Shown here piece by piece: positions 1 to 6,932 of a stretch of DNA of 31,665 nucleotides. This DNA is from Alphaproteobacteria bacterium (lineage in GTDB: Bacteria > Pseudomonadota > Alphaproteobacteria > Bin95). Each line of letters opens with the position of its first letter. The stretch's first letter is position 1. The notes beneath the pieces were generated by a model. The model made no database searches. It was not told the origin of the DNA and was given only the letters and a program-made list of their open reading frames with translations. The DNA lies in assembly GCA_022822125.1 (NCBI GenBank), contig JAJECF010000104.1:1-31665 (forward strand). Direction: 5' to 3'. Position numbers and translations under genes: made by a program.

Positions 1-2
1 CG

Positions 3-422
3 GTCCATGAGCTGTCGCCGCTGACGAGCTGGCTCGATTTCCTGATCTTCGACGATGTGCGCCCGGCCGCCGAGCTGGACTTCTCGAAGCCGCTGGTCAC
101 AGGCCGGTTCGAGACCTTTGACGGGCTTCTCGTCATGGCGGAGATGGTCGAGCAGGACGGTGACTACTGGGTGGCGCTGGCCGCATCGCCGGGCGCGGCC
201 GACCCGCGCGTCCAGCCCCTGCTGGACGCCCGCAAGACAATGGAGGCGGACAAGCTCGAAGGCTCGCTGCAGATGGCGCTGAAGACGCCGGGCGAAATCG
301 TGGCCGAAATCGACGGGATCAACGCCACCGCCGGCGGCTGGGCCTACCGCGTCACCGACTACAAGACGGACAAGCTCCGCTCGCGCCTCGCCGGGGTCAC
401 GGAAGCCGCGGACGGGGGCTAG
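3..422 (+). CDS. DUF4340-domain protein, C-terminal part (5' end outside window)
   Basis: The reading frame is open from the left edge and stops with TAG at 420-422, so only about 139 C-terminal residues are present. The tail reads INATAGGWAYRVTDYKTDKL, an alternation of aromatic and basic residues (WAY, DYK, DKL) typical of the end of DUF4340 repeats. Proteins with DUF4340 are usually membrane-anchored partners of gliding-type (GldF/GldG-like) ABC-2 exporters, encoded after an ATPase and a permease on the same strand; those would lie to the left, outside the window. No membrane segment is visible in the part present. The 3' end overlaps the convergent ABC ATPase gene by 26 bp, so that ATPase is probably not its operon partner. 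The family call is moderately sure; the role is inference. Confidence 0.7.
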   Translation, partial: VHELSPLTSWLDFLIFDDVRPAAELDFSKPLVTGRFETFDGLLVMAEMVEQDGDYWVALAASPGAADPRVQPLLDARKTMEADKLEGSLQMALKTPGEIVAEIDGINATAGGWAYRVTDYKTDKLRSRLAGVTEAADGG

Positions 423-1149
423 CGCCGCCGCGGGCGATATCCAGGAACACCTCCTCCATGTTCCGCCGCCCGTAGCGCGCGATCAGGGCGTCCGGAGCGC
501 CCCGGTCCACCAGCCGGCCGTCCTTCATCATCAGCACGTCGCGGCATAGCCGCTCCACCTCCGGCATGTTGTGCGAGGCGAGCAGGATGGTGGCGCCGGT
601 CCGCCTCACATAGGCGGCGAGATAGGAGCGCACCCAGTCGGCGGTCTCCGGGTCGAGCGAAGCGGTCGGCTCGTCCAGCAGAAGGAGTTGCGGTTCGTTC
701 ACCAGCGCCTTGGCGAGCGCGAGACGGGATTTCTGGCCGGCGGAGAGCGTGCGGGTCCGTTGTTTCAGCAGCGGGGCGAGCTCCAGGGCTTCGGCCAGTT
801 CCCGCACTTGCCGGCGCGCCGGCGCGACGCCGTAAAGGCGCGCATAGACCAGCAGGTTCTCCTCCGCCGTCAGCCGGCCCGGAAGCTCCACATAGGGAGA
901 GGAGAAATTCATCCGCCCGAGCGCCCGGTAGCGGTCGCGGGTCATGTCGGCGCCGAGCGCATGCACCGTCCCGGAAGTCGGCAGCAGCAGGCCGAGCAGC
1001 ATGGCGATGGTGGTCGTCTTGCCGGCCCCGTTGCCGCCGAGCAGCGCGACGATGCCGCCATGCTCGAGGTCGAAGGTCAGCCCGTCCACGGCCGTCACCG
1101 TCCCGAACGACTTCGAGAGGCCGCGCGCCGAGACAGCCCATTCGCTCAT
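397..1149 (-). CDS. ABC transporter ATP-binding protein
   Basis: This is a 250-residue cytoplasmic ATPase subunit of an ABC transporter. All nucleotide-binding motifs are present: Walker A GGNGAGKT (38-45), signature LSAGQ (135-139), Walker B LLLLDEP (155-161) and H-loop His193 (ASHNMPE). The short length and single domain fit the CcmA/NatA-like ABC-2 export group, which works with a separate membrane permease. No permease lies next to it: downstream is a convergent DUF4340 gene (26-bp tail overlap) and upstream is regB on the opposite strand, 45 bp away. Within this window it is therefore an orphan ATPase. The ATG at 1149 is preceded by a GGGGAG ribosome site. The substrate is unknown. Confidence 0.88.
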   Translation of the reverse strand: MSEWAVSARGLSKSFGTVTAVDGLTFDLEHGGIVALLGGNGAGKTTTIAMLLGLLLPTSGTVHALGADMTRDRYRALGRMNFSSPYVELPGRLTAEENLLVYARLYGVAPARRQVRELAEALELAPLLKQRTRTLSAGQKSRLALAKALVNEPQLLLLDEPTASLDPETADWVRSYLAAYVRRTGATILLASHNMPEVERLCRDVLMMKDGRLVDRGAPDALIARYGRRNMEEVFLDIARGGASPRPRLP

Positions 1150-1194
1150 GCTATGCTCCCCTCTCCGGCAGCAGCGGAGGAGCGCCCGCCGCCC

Positions 1195-2490
1195 ATGAAG
1201 GTTTTAGAGCCCGCGCCGCCCCGGGGCGAGACCGGCATCGTGCAGACGCGCACGCTGGTGCTGATTCGCTGGGTCGCGGTGGCGGGGCAGGCGGGCACGG
1301 CGCTGGTCGTTCATTTCGGCTTCGGATACCGGCTGCCGATAGAGGCGGCGGCGGCGGTCATCGCGATGTCGGCGGCCGTCAACCTGTATGCGAGCCTGCA
1401 TCATCGCGCCGGGAGTCTGCCGGAGCCGCAGGCCTTCGGGTTCCTGGCCTTCGACACGCTGCAGCTCGCCCTGCTGCTGTTCCTGACGGGCGGGCTGCAG
1501 AACCCCTTCGCGCTCCTGCTGCTGGCGCCGGTGACGGTGGCGGCGTCGGTCCTGTCCAGGGCAAGCTGCATCAAACTTGTCCTGCTGGCCGGGGCCGCGG
1601 CGAGCGTGCTGTCGGCCTGGCATATGCCGCTGCCCTGGGACGGGCCGCCGCCCACCATGCCGGCGCATCTGGTGCTGGGCATATGGTTCGCCACCATCAC
1701 CGCCATTGTCTTCCTTGCCGTCTATGTCGGGCAGGTGGCGATCGAGCGGCGGCGGATGACGGATGCGGTTTCGGCCGCCCAGGATGCGCTGGCGCGCGAG
1801 CAGCGGGTCGCCGATCTCGGCACGCTGGCGGCGGCGGCGGCGCATGAGCTCGGCACGCCGCTCACAACCATCACCGTCATCGCCTCCGAGCTCGCCCGCG
1901 AGGTGCCGGCGGACAGCCCGCTCGCCGAGGATGCGCATCTGCTGAAGAGCCAGGCGGAGCGCTGCAAGGCGATACTGACCGAACTGTCGCGCCGGCCGGA
2001 TGCGCGCGGCGCTTCCTATCTGCGCATGCCCTTGACGGCGCTGATCGAGAGCATGGCCGACCCGCACCGGCGCGAGGCGGTCGATCTGACGGTCCTCGGC
2101 CGCGCGCGCGACGACACCCAGGAGCCTGCCCTGGAGCGCCGTCCGGAACTGGTGAACGGGCTCGGCAACATCCTCTCCAACGCCCTGCAATTCGCGCGCA
2201 GCCGCGTGGCCGCCTCCATCGTCTGGGACGCGGAGCGGGTCGCCGTGACGATCTCGGATGACGGACCCGGCTTCCCGGCGGCGCTGCTGGGCCGGCTCGG
2301 CGAGCCCTACCTTTCCACAAGGCGGGGCAGCGACGGCCATATGGGGCTCGGCATCTTCATTGCGCGCACGCTGCTGGAGCGCACGGGCGCCGATGTCACT
2401 TTTCTCAACCGCCCCCAGGGCGGCGCGGAGGTTGAGGTGTTGTGGCCGCGCGTGATACTTGAACCTTCAAGCATGGGTGGGGAGCGATGA
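1195..2490 (+). CDS. regB: Redox-sensing sensor histidine kinase RegB/PrrB/ActS type
   Basis: This 431-residue membrane kinase autophosphorylates in response to respiratory redox state and phosphorylates RegA. The N-terminal half carries about six hydrophobic segments. The loop GGLQNPF (99-105) is the conserved ubiquinone-interaction motif of RegB. The H-box is AAAAHELGTPLTT with phosphoacceptor His217. Cys257 (QAERCKAIL) lies exactly 40 residues later, matching the spacing of the redox-active cysteine (His225/Cys265) known in Rhodobacter RegB. N box, ISDDGPGF and GLGIFIA ATP-lid motifs follow. The ATG at 1195 is chosen because the family begins shortly before the first membrane segment; the frame stays open upstream only because it runs antisense to the ABC gene. 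regA follows with a 4-bp ATGA overlap. Confidence 0.93.
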   Translation: MKVLEPAPPRGETGIVQTRTLVLIRWVAVAGQAGTALVVHFGFGYRLPIEAAAAVIAMSAAVNLYASLHHRAGSLPEPQAFGFLAFDTLQLALLLFLTGGLQNPFALLLLAPVTVAASVLSRASCIKLVLLAGAAASVLSAWHMPLPWDGPPPTMPAHLVLGIWFATITAIVFLAVYVGQVAIERRRMTDAVSAAQDALAREQRVADLGTLAAAAAHELGTPLTTITVIASELAREVPADSPLAEDAHLLKSQAERCKAILTELSRRPDARGASYLRMPLTALIESMADPHRREAVDLTVLGRARDDTQEPALERRPELVNGLGNILSNALQFARSRVAASIVWDAERVAVTISDDGPGFPAALLGRLGEPYLSTRRGSDGHMGLGIFIARTLLERTGADVTFLNRPQGGAEVEVLWPRVILEPSSMGGER

Positions 2491-3038
2491 ACGAACAGCA
2501 AGGCTCCGGCGACGCCGGCACACTCCTTTTGGTCGATGACGACCCGCCCTTCCTGAACCGCCTGGCGCGGGCGATGGAGCGGCGCGGCTTCGATGTGCGC
2601 ACGGCGGGCTCGGTCGCGGACGGCAAGGCGGCGGTGGATATCGACCCGCCCGATTACGCCGTGGTGGACCTCCGCCTCGGCGACGGCAGCGGCGTCGATG
2701 TGGTCTCGCACCTCCAGACGGTCCGCCCGGAGAGCCGCGCGATCATCCTCACCGGCTACGGCAATATCGCGACCGCGGTGGCGGCGGTGAAGGTCGGCGC
2801 CATCGACTACCTGCCGAAACCGGCGGACGCCGACGCCATAGAAACGGCGCTGAAGCACATGGGCGCAGACCCGCCGGGGCCGCCGGAGCTGCCGATGTCG
2901 CCCGACCGCGTGCGCTGGGAGCATATCCAGCGCATCTATGAGCAATGCGGGCGCAATGTCTCCGAGACCGCGCGCCGCCTGCGCATGCACCGCCGCACCC
3001 TCCAGCGCATCCTCGCCAAATACGCGCCCAGGGAATAG
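2487..3038 (+). CDS. regA: Response regulator RegA/PrrA/ActR
   Basis: This 183-residue DNA-binding regulator is the partner of RegB and controls respiration, carbon and nitrogen fixation or related redox functions in alphaproteobacteria. The receiver domain (about 12-125) has acidic pocket Asp17/Asp18, phosphoacceptor Asp61 (VVDLRLGDG), Thr89 and Lys111. A proline-rich linker (PPGPPELP) leads to a Fis-type helix-turn-helix with NVSETARRLRMHRRTLQR (157-174), which is nearly invariant among RegA orthologues. The start codon overlaps the regB stop (ATGA), so translation is coupled. The usual senC/SCO gene is not adjacent. The family assignment is very sure; target genes cannot be read here. Confidence 0.95.
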   Translation: MNEQQGSGDAGTLLLVDDDPPFLNRLARAMERRGFDVRTAGSVADGKAAVDIDPPDYAVVDLRLGDGSGVDVVSHLQTVRPESRAIILTGYGNIATAVAAVKVGAIDYLPKPADADAIETALKHMGADPPGPPELPMSPDRVRWEHIQRIYEQCGRNVSETARRLRMHRRTLQRILAKYAPRE

Positions 3039-3099
3039 CCGGGATGGCCCGGCGCATTCGGGCGGCGCTGCGTTTGATCGGATCGGGGAGGGATATGGC

Positions 3100-4692
3100 A
3101 TGGCGGAAGAGCGTTTCGACTATATCGTCGTGGGGGCCGGCTCGGCGGGGTCGGTGCTGGCGAACCGGCTTTCGGCGGACCCGGCGCGGCGCGTGCTGCT
3201 GCTGGAGGCCGGCCGGCCGAGCCACCCCTGGTCGGCCATCCCCGTCGGCTTCGCGCGCCTGATCGACAATCCCGCCGCCAATTGGCTCTACTCCTCCGAG
3301 CCGGAGGAAAGCACCGGCGGGCGGCGCATCCCCGTGCCGCGCGGGCGGCTGCTGGGCGGCTCGTCGGCCATCAACGGCATGGTGTTCGTGCGCGGCCAGG
3401 CCCAGGATTTCGACGGCTGGGCGCAGCTCGGCAATCGCGGCTGGTCCTATCGCGACGTGCTGCCGCTGTTCCGGAAGATGGAGAGCTATGCCGGCGGCGA
3501 GGACGAATACCGGGGCCGGGACGGCCCGCTCAGGGTGACCGACCCCGGCGAGAGCGGCCCGCTCTACGACGCGATCATCGGCGCGGGGCAGGAGATCGGC
3601 CTCGCCTACAATGCGGACTATAACGGCGCCTCGCAGGACGGCATCGGCATGACGCAAGCGTCGATCTCCGGCGGGCGGCGCATGAGCACGGCGCGCTGCT
3701 ATCTGGACCCCGCGCGCTCACGGCCCAATCTCGACATCCGCGCCAGCGCGCCAACGGAGGCGCTGCTCTTCGAGGGCCGGCGCTGCACCGGCGTGCGCTA
3801 CCGGCGCGGCGGCGAGGTGCATGAGGCCCATGCCGACGCCGAGGTCGTGGTGAGCGCGGGCGCCGTCGCCTCGCCGCAATTGCTGGAAGTCTCCGGCGTC
3901 GGCCAGCCGGAGCGGCTGAAGGCGCTCGGCATTCCCGTCGTCCATGATCTGCCGGGCGTCGGCGAGAACCTGCGCGACCATTACGCGCCGCGCATGAAAT
4001 GGCGCATTCCCGCGAAGGGCCTGACCTACAATGACAGGGCCCGCGGCCTCGGCCTCGTCTGGCAGGCGCTGAAATTCGCGGCGGCGCAGACCGGCCTGCT
4101 CAACCTGCCCGCCTCGCCGGTCCGCGCTTATGTCCGCACCCGCCCGGGGCTGGCGAGCCCCGATGCGATGATCGCGTGGATCCCGTTCCTCGCGACGGCG
4201 AATTTCAAGCTGGCGCGGGAGTCGGGCGTCACGGTCATCACCCATCCGCTGCGCTCTGAGAGCACGGGCAGCATCCATGCGGCCTCGGCAGACCCGGCCG
4301 CGCCGCCGGAAATCCGCTTCAACTTCCTCTCCGCCGAGATCGACCGCGAGATCACGCTCGGCGGCATGCGCATGGCGCGCGAACTGATGGGCGCGCCGGC
4401 GCTGGAAGGCATTGTCGGCGAGGAACTGGCGCCCGGCGAAAAGCTGGAGGGCGACGACGAGCTGATCGCCTGGGTGAAGGAGAACGCCGAGACCACCTAC
4501 CACCCGGTCGGCACCTGCAAGATGGGCTCCGACCCGATGGCGGTGGTGGACGACCGGCTCCGCGTCCACGGCATGGAGGGGCTGCGCGTCGTCGACGCCT
4601 CGATCATGCCCACCCTCACCTCCGGCAATACCAACGCCCCCTCCATCATGATCGGCGAAAAGGCCGCCGAGATGATCCTGGCAGGGGCGTGA
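3100..4692 (+). CDS. GMC-family FAD-dependent alcohol/choline-type dehydrogenase
   Basis: This 530-residue flavoprotein of the glucose-methanol-choline family oxidises a primary or secondary alcohol using FAD. The N-terminal Rossmann motif is GAGSAG (12-17), followed by LLLEAG and the GMC signature GRLLGGSSAINGMV. The C-terminal catalytic region has YHPVGTCKMG with the active-site His, VVDASIMP, and SGNTNAPS with the second catalytic Asn. Length matches the family. The substrate is not determinable: it resembles choline-dehydrogenase-like enzymes used for many alcohols, including polyethylene glycol, and no betB or betI neighbour supports choline. It begins 61 bp after regA with a GGGAGG ribosome site and may be cotranscribed with it. 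Confidence 0.9.
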   Translation: MAEERFDYIVVGAGSAGSVLANRLSADPARRVLLLEAGRPSHPWSAIPVGFARLIDNPAANWLYSSEPEESTGGRRIPVPRGRLLGGSSAINGMVFVRGQAQDFDGWAQLGNRGWSYRDVLPLFRKMESYAGGEDEYRGRDGPLRVTDPGESGPLYDAIIGAGQEIGLAYNADYNGASQDGIGMTQASISGGRRMSTARCYLDPARSRPNLDIRASAPTEALLFEGRRCTGVRYRRGGEVHEAHADAEVVVSAGAVASPQLLEVSGVGQPERLKALGIPVVHDLPGVGENLRDHYAPRMKWRIPAKGLTYNDRARGLGLVWQALKFAAAQTGLLNLPASPVRAYVRTRPGLASPDAMIAWIPFLATANFKLARESGVTVITHPLRSESTGSIHAASADPAAPPEIRFNFLSAEIDREITLGGMRMARELMGAPALEGIVGEELAPGEKLEGDDELIAWVKENAETTYHPVGTCKMGSDPMAVVDDRLRVHGMEGLRVVDASIMPTLTSGNTNAPSIMIGEKAAEMILAGA

Positions 4693-4725
4693 GCGGGACC
4701 GGGGACGGCAATTCGCCCCCTTGTT

Positions 4726-4741
4726 CCGGAAAATTTTCCGG
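4726..4741. promoter_or_regulatory. Perfect 16-bp palindrome upstream of element promoter
   Basis: CCGGAAAATTTTCCGG is a perfect palindrome located 7 bp upstream of a TTGACA box and 33 bp after the GMC stop codon. It has no U-run after it and would leave only a short loop, so an operator-like protein site is more likely than a terminator. Copy 2 of the element has no equivalent palindrome. Functional assignment is inference. Confidence 0.4.
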
Positions 4742-4748
4742 TTCCGAC

Positions 4749-4775
4749 TTGACATGCCGGGAATGGTGCTAGAAT
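4749..4775 (+). promoter_or_regulatory. Promoter of intergenic element copy 1 (extended -10)
   Basis: TTGACA (4749-4754), a 15-bp spacer, then TAGAAT (4770-4775) preceded by TGC, giving an extended -10 (TGCTAGAAT). The short spacer is compensated by the TGn element. Copy 2 keeps the same architecture and spacing (TTGGCC, 15 bp, TGCTACAAT), which supports a real conserved promoter reading into the element. Confidence 0.6.
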
Positions 4776-4785
4776 AGGGGCAGAG

Positions 4786-4919
4786 AGGCGGCTTCCGGGG
4801 CCGCCTTTCGCCTTTCTGCAGGGAAGCAATGGCCGGGGCCGAAAAAAGCCCCGGCGGGAACGGACGAGGAAAGTGCGTCCTCCGCCTCGCGCGCGCAATC
4901 AGGCGTGCGATTGCGCGCG
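4786..4919 (+). other. Three strong hairpins inside element copy 1
   Basis: Hairpin 1: AGGCGGC (4786-4792) pairs with GCCGCCT (4800-4806) and is followed by a T-rich run TTTCGCCTTT. It starts about ten bases after the -10 box, so it would sit at the very 5' end of the transcript and could attenuate it. Hairpin 2: GCCGGGGC (4832-4839) pairs with GCCCCGGC (4848-4855) across a CGAAAAAA loop. Hairpin 3: CGCGCGCAATC (4890-4900) pairs perfectly over 11 bp with GATTGCGCGCG (4909-4919). Only hairpin 1 has a counterpart in copy 2. Such dense pairing suggests a structured RNA, though high GC makes chance stems more common. Confidence 0.55.
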
Positions 4920-4975
4920 GCAAAGGGACCCGGCGGCGGCGGGAAGAGCGGAACGAAGCGCAAGGGAGGCGCGAT

Positions 4976-5023
4976 ATGCAGGAACGGGACGGCCAATCTC
5001 CACCGAAGGCATGGCGAACATGA
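4976..5023 (+). CDS. 15-codon mini-ORF of element copy 1 (putative leader peptide)
   Basis: The ORF reads MQERDGQSPPKAWRT then TGA, with a good GGGAGG ribosome site eight bases upstream. Copy 2 encodes MQDRHDKPSPKAWRT at the same position with the same ribosome site and no insertion or deletion. The last six residues PKAWRT and the stop are identical. The stop codon lies inside the first CATGACA heptamer. The seven base differences fall at codon positions 1 (four), 2 (one) and 3 (two), so they do not show the third-position bias expected of a selected protein. Coding status is therefore uncertain; it may be a regulatory uORF or simply part of a conserved RNA or DNA motif. Confidence 0.4.
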   Translation: MQERDGQSPPKAWRT

Positions 5024-5055
5024 CATCGCATGACATTCCATGACACATCATGACA
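5019..5055 (+). repeat. Four CATGACA heptamers at 10-bp period
   Basis: CATGACA starts at 5019, 5029, 5039 and 5049, each followed by three variable bases (TCG, TTC, CAT, GTT). The 10-bp period is close to one DNA helical turn, so bound proteins would sit on one face. Each heptamer contains ATGA, and the 10-base step places a TGA in all three frames. The same array occurs in copy 2 (19874-19910). Confidence 0.9.
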
Positions 5056-5091
5056 GTTCCGGCCGGTTCGCCGGCTCCGGGCTGTGGAGGG

Positions 5092-5100
5092 TGGTATAAA
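5092..5100 (+). promoter_or_regulatory. Likely extended -10 promoter of amidase operon
   Basis: TGG TATAAA (5092-5100) forms an extended -10 box 46 bp before the amidase start. No good -35 is visible, as expected when TGn is present. It would let the amidase-brnA-aminoacylase genes be transcribed independently of the upstream element. Confidence 0.4.
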
Positions 5101-5146
5101 CCCCGTCTCCCGCGGGCGGCGGAGACCCCATCGGACGGAGGTTGGA

Positions 5147-6598
5147 ATGACGGCTTTTGCGGATTACGAAAACCACGACGCCACCGGGCTGGCCGCGCTC
5201 GTCGCCAGCGGCGAGGCGGCGCCGGAAGAGCTGCTGGAGGCGGCGATCGAACGGGTCGAGGCGCGCAACGGCGCCGTCAACGCGGTCACCAACCGGCTCT
5301 ACGACTACGGGCGCCGGGCGATAGCCGAGGGGCTGCCGGACGGGCCGCTCAAGGGCGTGCCCTATCTGCTGAAGGATTTGAGCGCCTCGCTGGCCGGCTG
5401 CCCGACCACGCGGGGGTGCAAATTCTTCGAGGACGTCACGCCGGCGGAGGACAGCGAACTCGTCAGACGGCTGAAGCGCGCCGGCGTCGTGATCTTCGGG
5501 CGGACCAACACCTGCGAGCTCGGACTCAGCCTCACTTGCGAGCCGCAATTGCACGGAGCCACCAAGAACCCCTGGGACACGACGCGGATATCCGGCGGCT
5601 CCAGCGGCGGGGCGGCCGCCGCGGTCGGCGCGCGCATGCTGCCCGCCGCCCATGCCTCGGACGGCTTCGGCTCGATCCGCGCGCCGGCGGCCTGCTGCGG
5701 CCTTGTCGGGCTGAAGCCGACCCGCAACCGCAACACCATGGCCCCCTTCATGGGCGAGGGGCTGGGCGGGCTTTCCACCGAACATGCCGTGACGCTGACC
5801 GTGCGCGACAGCGCCGCCCTGCTCGACGCGACATGCGGGCCGGGCGCGGGCGACCCCTACAGCGCCGCGCCGCCGGCCCGGCCCTTCCTGGAGGAGGCCG
5901 GCGCCGACCCCGGCAGGCTGCGCATCGCCTTCACCCGCCGCGCGCCCAACGGCGCCGAGGTCGGGGCCGACGCGCTCCGCGTGCTGGAGGAAACCGCAAG
6001 CCTCGCCGCCGGGCTCGGCCACCGGGTGGAAGAAGCCGACCCCGCCCTGGACGGCGAGGCCGTGGTGCCGGTCTTCCTCACCCTCATGGCCGCCAACACC
6101 GCCGTCAATCTCGCGAGCCACCCCACCGCCGGCCGCGCGGCCCGCGAGGACGAGGTGGAACGCGTCACCTGGCTCTCGGCGAAGATGGCCGAGCGGGTGA
6201 GCGGCGCGGACTATGTGCGCGCGACGCAGACCATGCACCGGCTGGGCCGGCAGATGGCCGCCTTCCACGCCGATTACGACCTGCTGCTGACGCCGGGGCT
6301 GGCGACGGGCGCGGCGGTGAAGCTCGGCTGGCTCGACATGATGATGGAGGATGTGGACGAATACTGGCGGCGCGTCTTCGCCTTCTCGCCCTTCACCGTC
6401 TGGTTCAACATCACCGGCCAGCCGGCGATCATGCTGCCCGTCGGAACCGACAGCGCCGGCCTGCCGGTCGCCGTGCAGGCGGTCGCGCCATACGGGGACG
6501 AGGCGACGCTCCTGCGCTTCTCCGCCCAGATCGAGGCCGCCCGCCCCTGGTTCGACCGCAAGCCGCCGATAGCGGAAGGAAAGGCTGGCATATCGTGA
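5147..6598 (+). CDS. Amidase signature (AS) family amidase
   Basis: This 483-residue cytoplasmic hydrolase of the amidase-signature family cleaves a carboxamide to acid plus amine or ammonia. The Ser-cisSer-Lys triad is visible: Lys76 (LLKDLSAS), cis-Ser152 in ISGGSSGG, and nucleophile Ser176 in GFGSIRAP. The 24-residue distance between the serines is the family norm. It resembles bacterial amidases grouped with GatA but lacks gatB/gatC neighbours, so a catabolic amide substrate is more likely than tRNA amidation. The ATG at 5147 has a GGAGG site seven bases upstream; an earlier in-frame ATG at 5084 lacks a ribosome site and would add 21 basic residues outside the domain. It is followed by the BrnA-like gene with a GTGA overlap. 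Confidence 0.9.
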   Translation: MTAFADYENHDATGLAALVASGEAAPEELLEAAIERVEARNGAVNAVTNRLYDYGRRAIAEGLPDGPLKGVPYLLKDLSASLAGCPTTRGCKFFEDVTPAEDSELVRRLKRAGVVIFGRTNTCELGLSLTCEPQLHGATKNPWDTTRISGGSSGGAAAAVGARMLPAAHASDGFGSIRAPAACCGLVGLKPTRNRNTMAPFMGEGLGGLSTEHAVTLTVRDSAALLDATCGPGAGDPYSAAPPARPFLEEAGADPGRLRIAFTRRAPNGAEVGADALRVLEETASLAAGLGHRVEEADPALDGEAVVPVFLTLMAANTAVNLASHPTAGRAAREDEVERVTWLSAKMAERVSGADYVRATQTMHRLGRQMAAFHADYDLLLTPGLATGAAVKLGWLDMMMEDVDEYWRRVFAFSPFTVWFNITGQPAIMLPVGTDSAGLPVAVQAVAPYGDEATLLRFSAQIEAARPWFDRKPPIAEGKAGIS

Positions 6599-6852
6599 GT
6601 GGATATTCGAGCCCCCTGACGCCGGCTGAGATCGCGTCCGTTTCGGACGAGGAGATCGATTTCAGCGACATCCCGGAACTGGACGCGGATTTCTGGCGCG
6701 AGGCCGAACTCAGCCGGCCGGATCGCACGGAGCAGGTCACCATGCGCATCAGGCGTTCGGTGCTGGACTATTTCCGCGCGCCCGGCAAGGGGTACCAGAC
6801 CCGGATCAACCACGTGCTCGAAAGCTATGTGCGGGCGCAAGGCGGGTCGTGA
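6595..6852 (+). CDS. BrnA-like antitoxin (orphan), coupled to amidase
   Basis: This 85-residue protein matches the BrnA antitoxin family of the type II BrnT/BrnA systems. It has an acidic segment EIDFSDIPELDADFW (20-34), then a ribbon-helix-helix DNA-binding region with EQVTMRIRRSVLDYF (46-60) and GYQTRINHVLESYV. BrnA normally binds the ribonuclease toxin BrnT with one end and its own operator with the other. The start is GTG overlapping the amidase stop by four bases (GTGA), so it is translated as part of the amidase operon. No BrnT gene precedes or follows it. It may have become a regulator of the amidase/aminoacylase genes or be a remnant of a toxin-antitoxin pair; both are inference. Confidence 0.8.
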   Translation: MSGYSSPLTPAEIASVSDEEIDFSDIPELDADFWREAELSRPDRTEQVTMRIRRSVLDYFRAPGKGYQTRINHVLESYVRAQGGS

Positions 6853-6932
6853 CGCGAAGAGAAGATCGCGCTGACGGGCCGGATCTGCGCTATCCTGCCG
6901 GTTGACGCTTGCGACAGCTGGAGGACGCCCGG

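Larger units (their letters stand above)
4749..5075 (+). repeat. Unrecognised intergenic element, copy 1
   Basis: This is the first of two related intergenic elements; copy 2 is inverted at 19847-20078. Order along the strand: extended -10 promoter; GC hairpin with the stem AGGCGGC/GCCGCCT; a variable stretch; a GGGAGG-type ribosome site; a 15-codon ORF; four CATGACA heptamers spaced exactly 10 bp; then a small GCCGG-TTCG-CCGGC hairpin (5062-5075). From the ribosome site to the end of the second heptamer the two copies align without gaps. Copy 1 has about 100 bp more than copy 2 between hairpin and ORF. No transposase and no known RNA family is recognised. It could be a small RNA, a leader-peptide cassette or a non-autonomous repeat. 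The amidase gene downstream has its own promoter-like site. Confidence 0.75.

Noticed and set aside
571..1194. Extension of the regB frame upstream by over 200 codons
   Set aside because: The extension is antisense to the intact ABC ATPase gene and the family starts near the first membrane segment at 1195.
3718..5046. Long minus-strand frame starting at the heptamer array (MSWNVMRCHVRHAFG)
   Set aside because: It runs antisense through the GMC gene. The shared N-terminal stretch with copy 2 is explained by the element's DNA similarity, and the base changes show no clear coding bias.
5019..5055. Short CRISPR-like array
   Set aside because: Repeats are 7 bp with 3-bp spacers and there are no cas genes; the period is far below that of CRISPR arrays or plasmid iterons.
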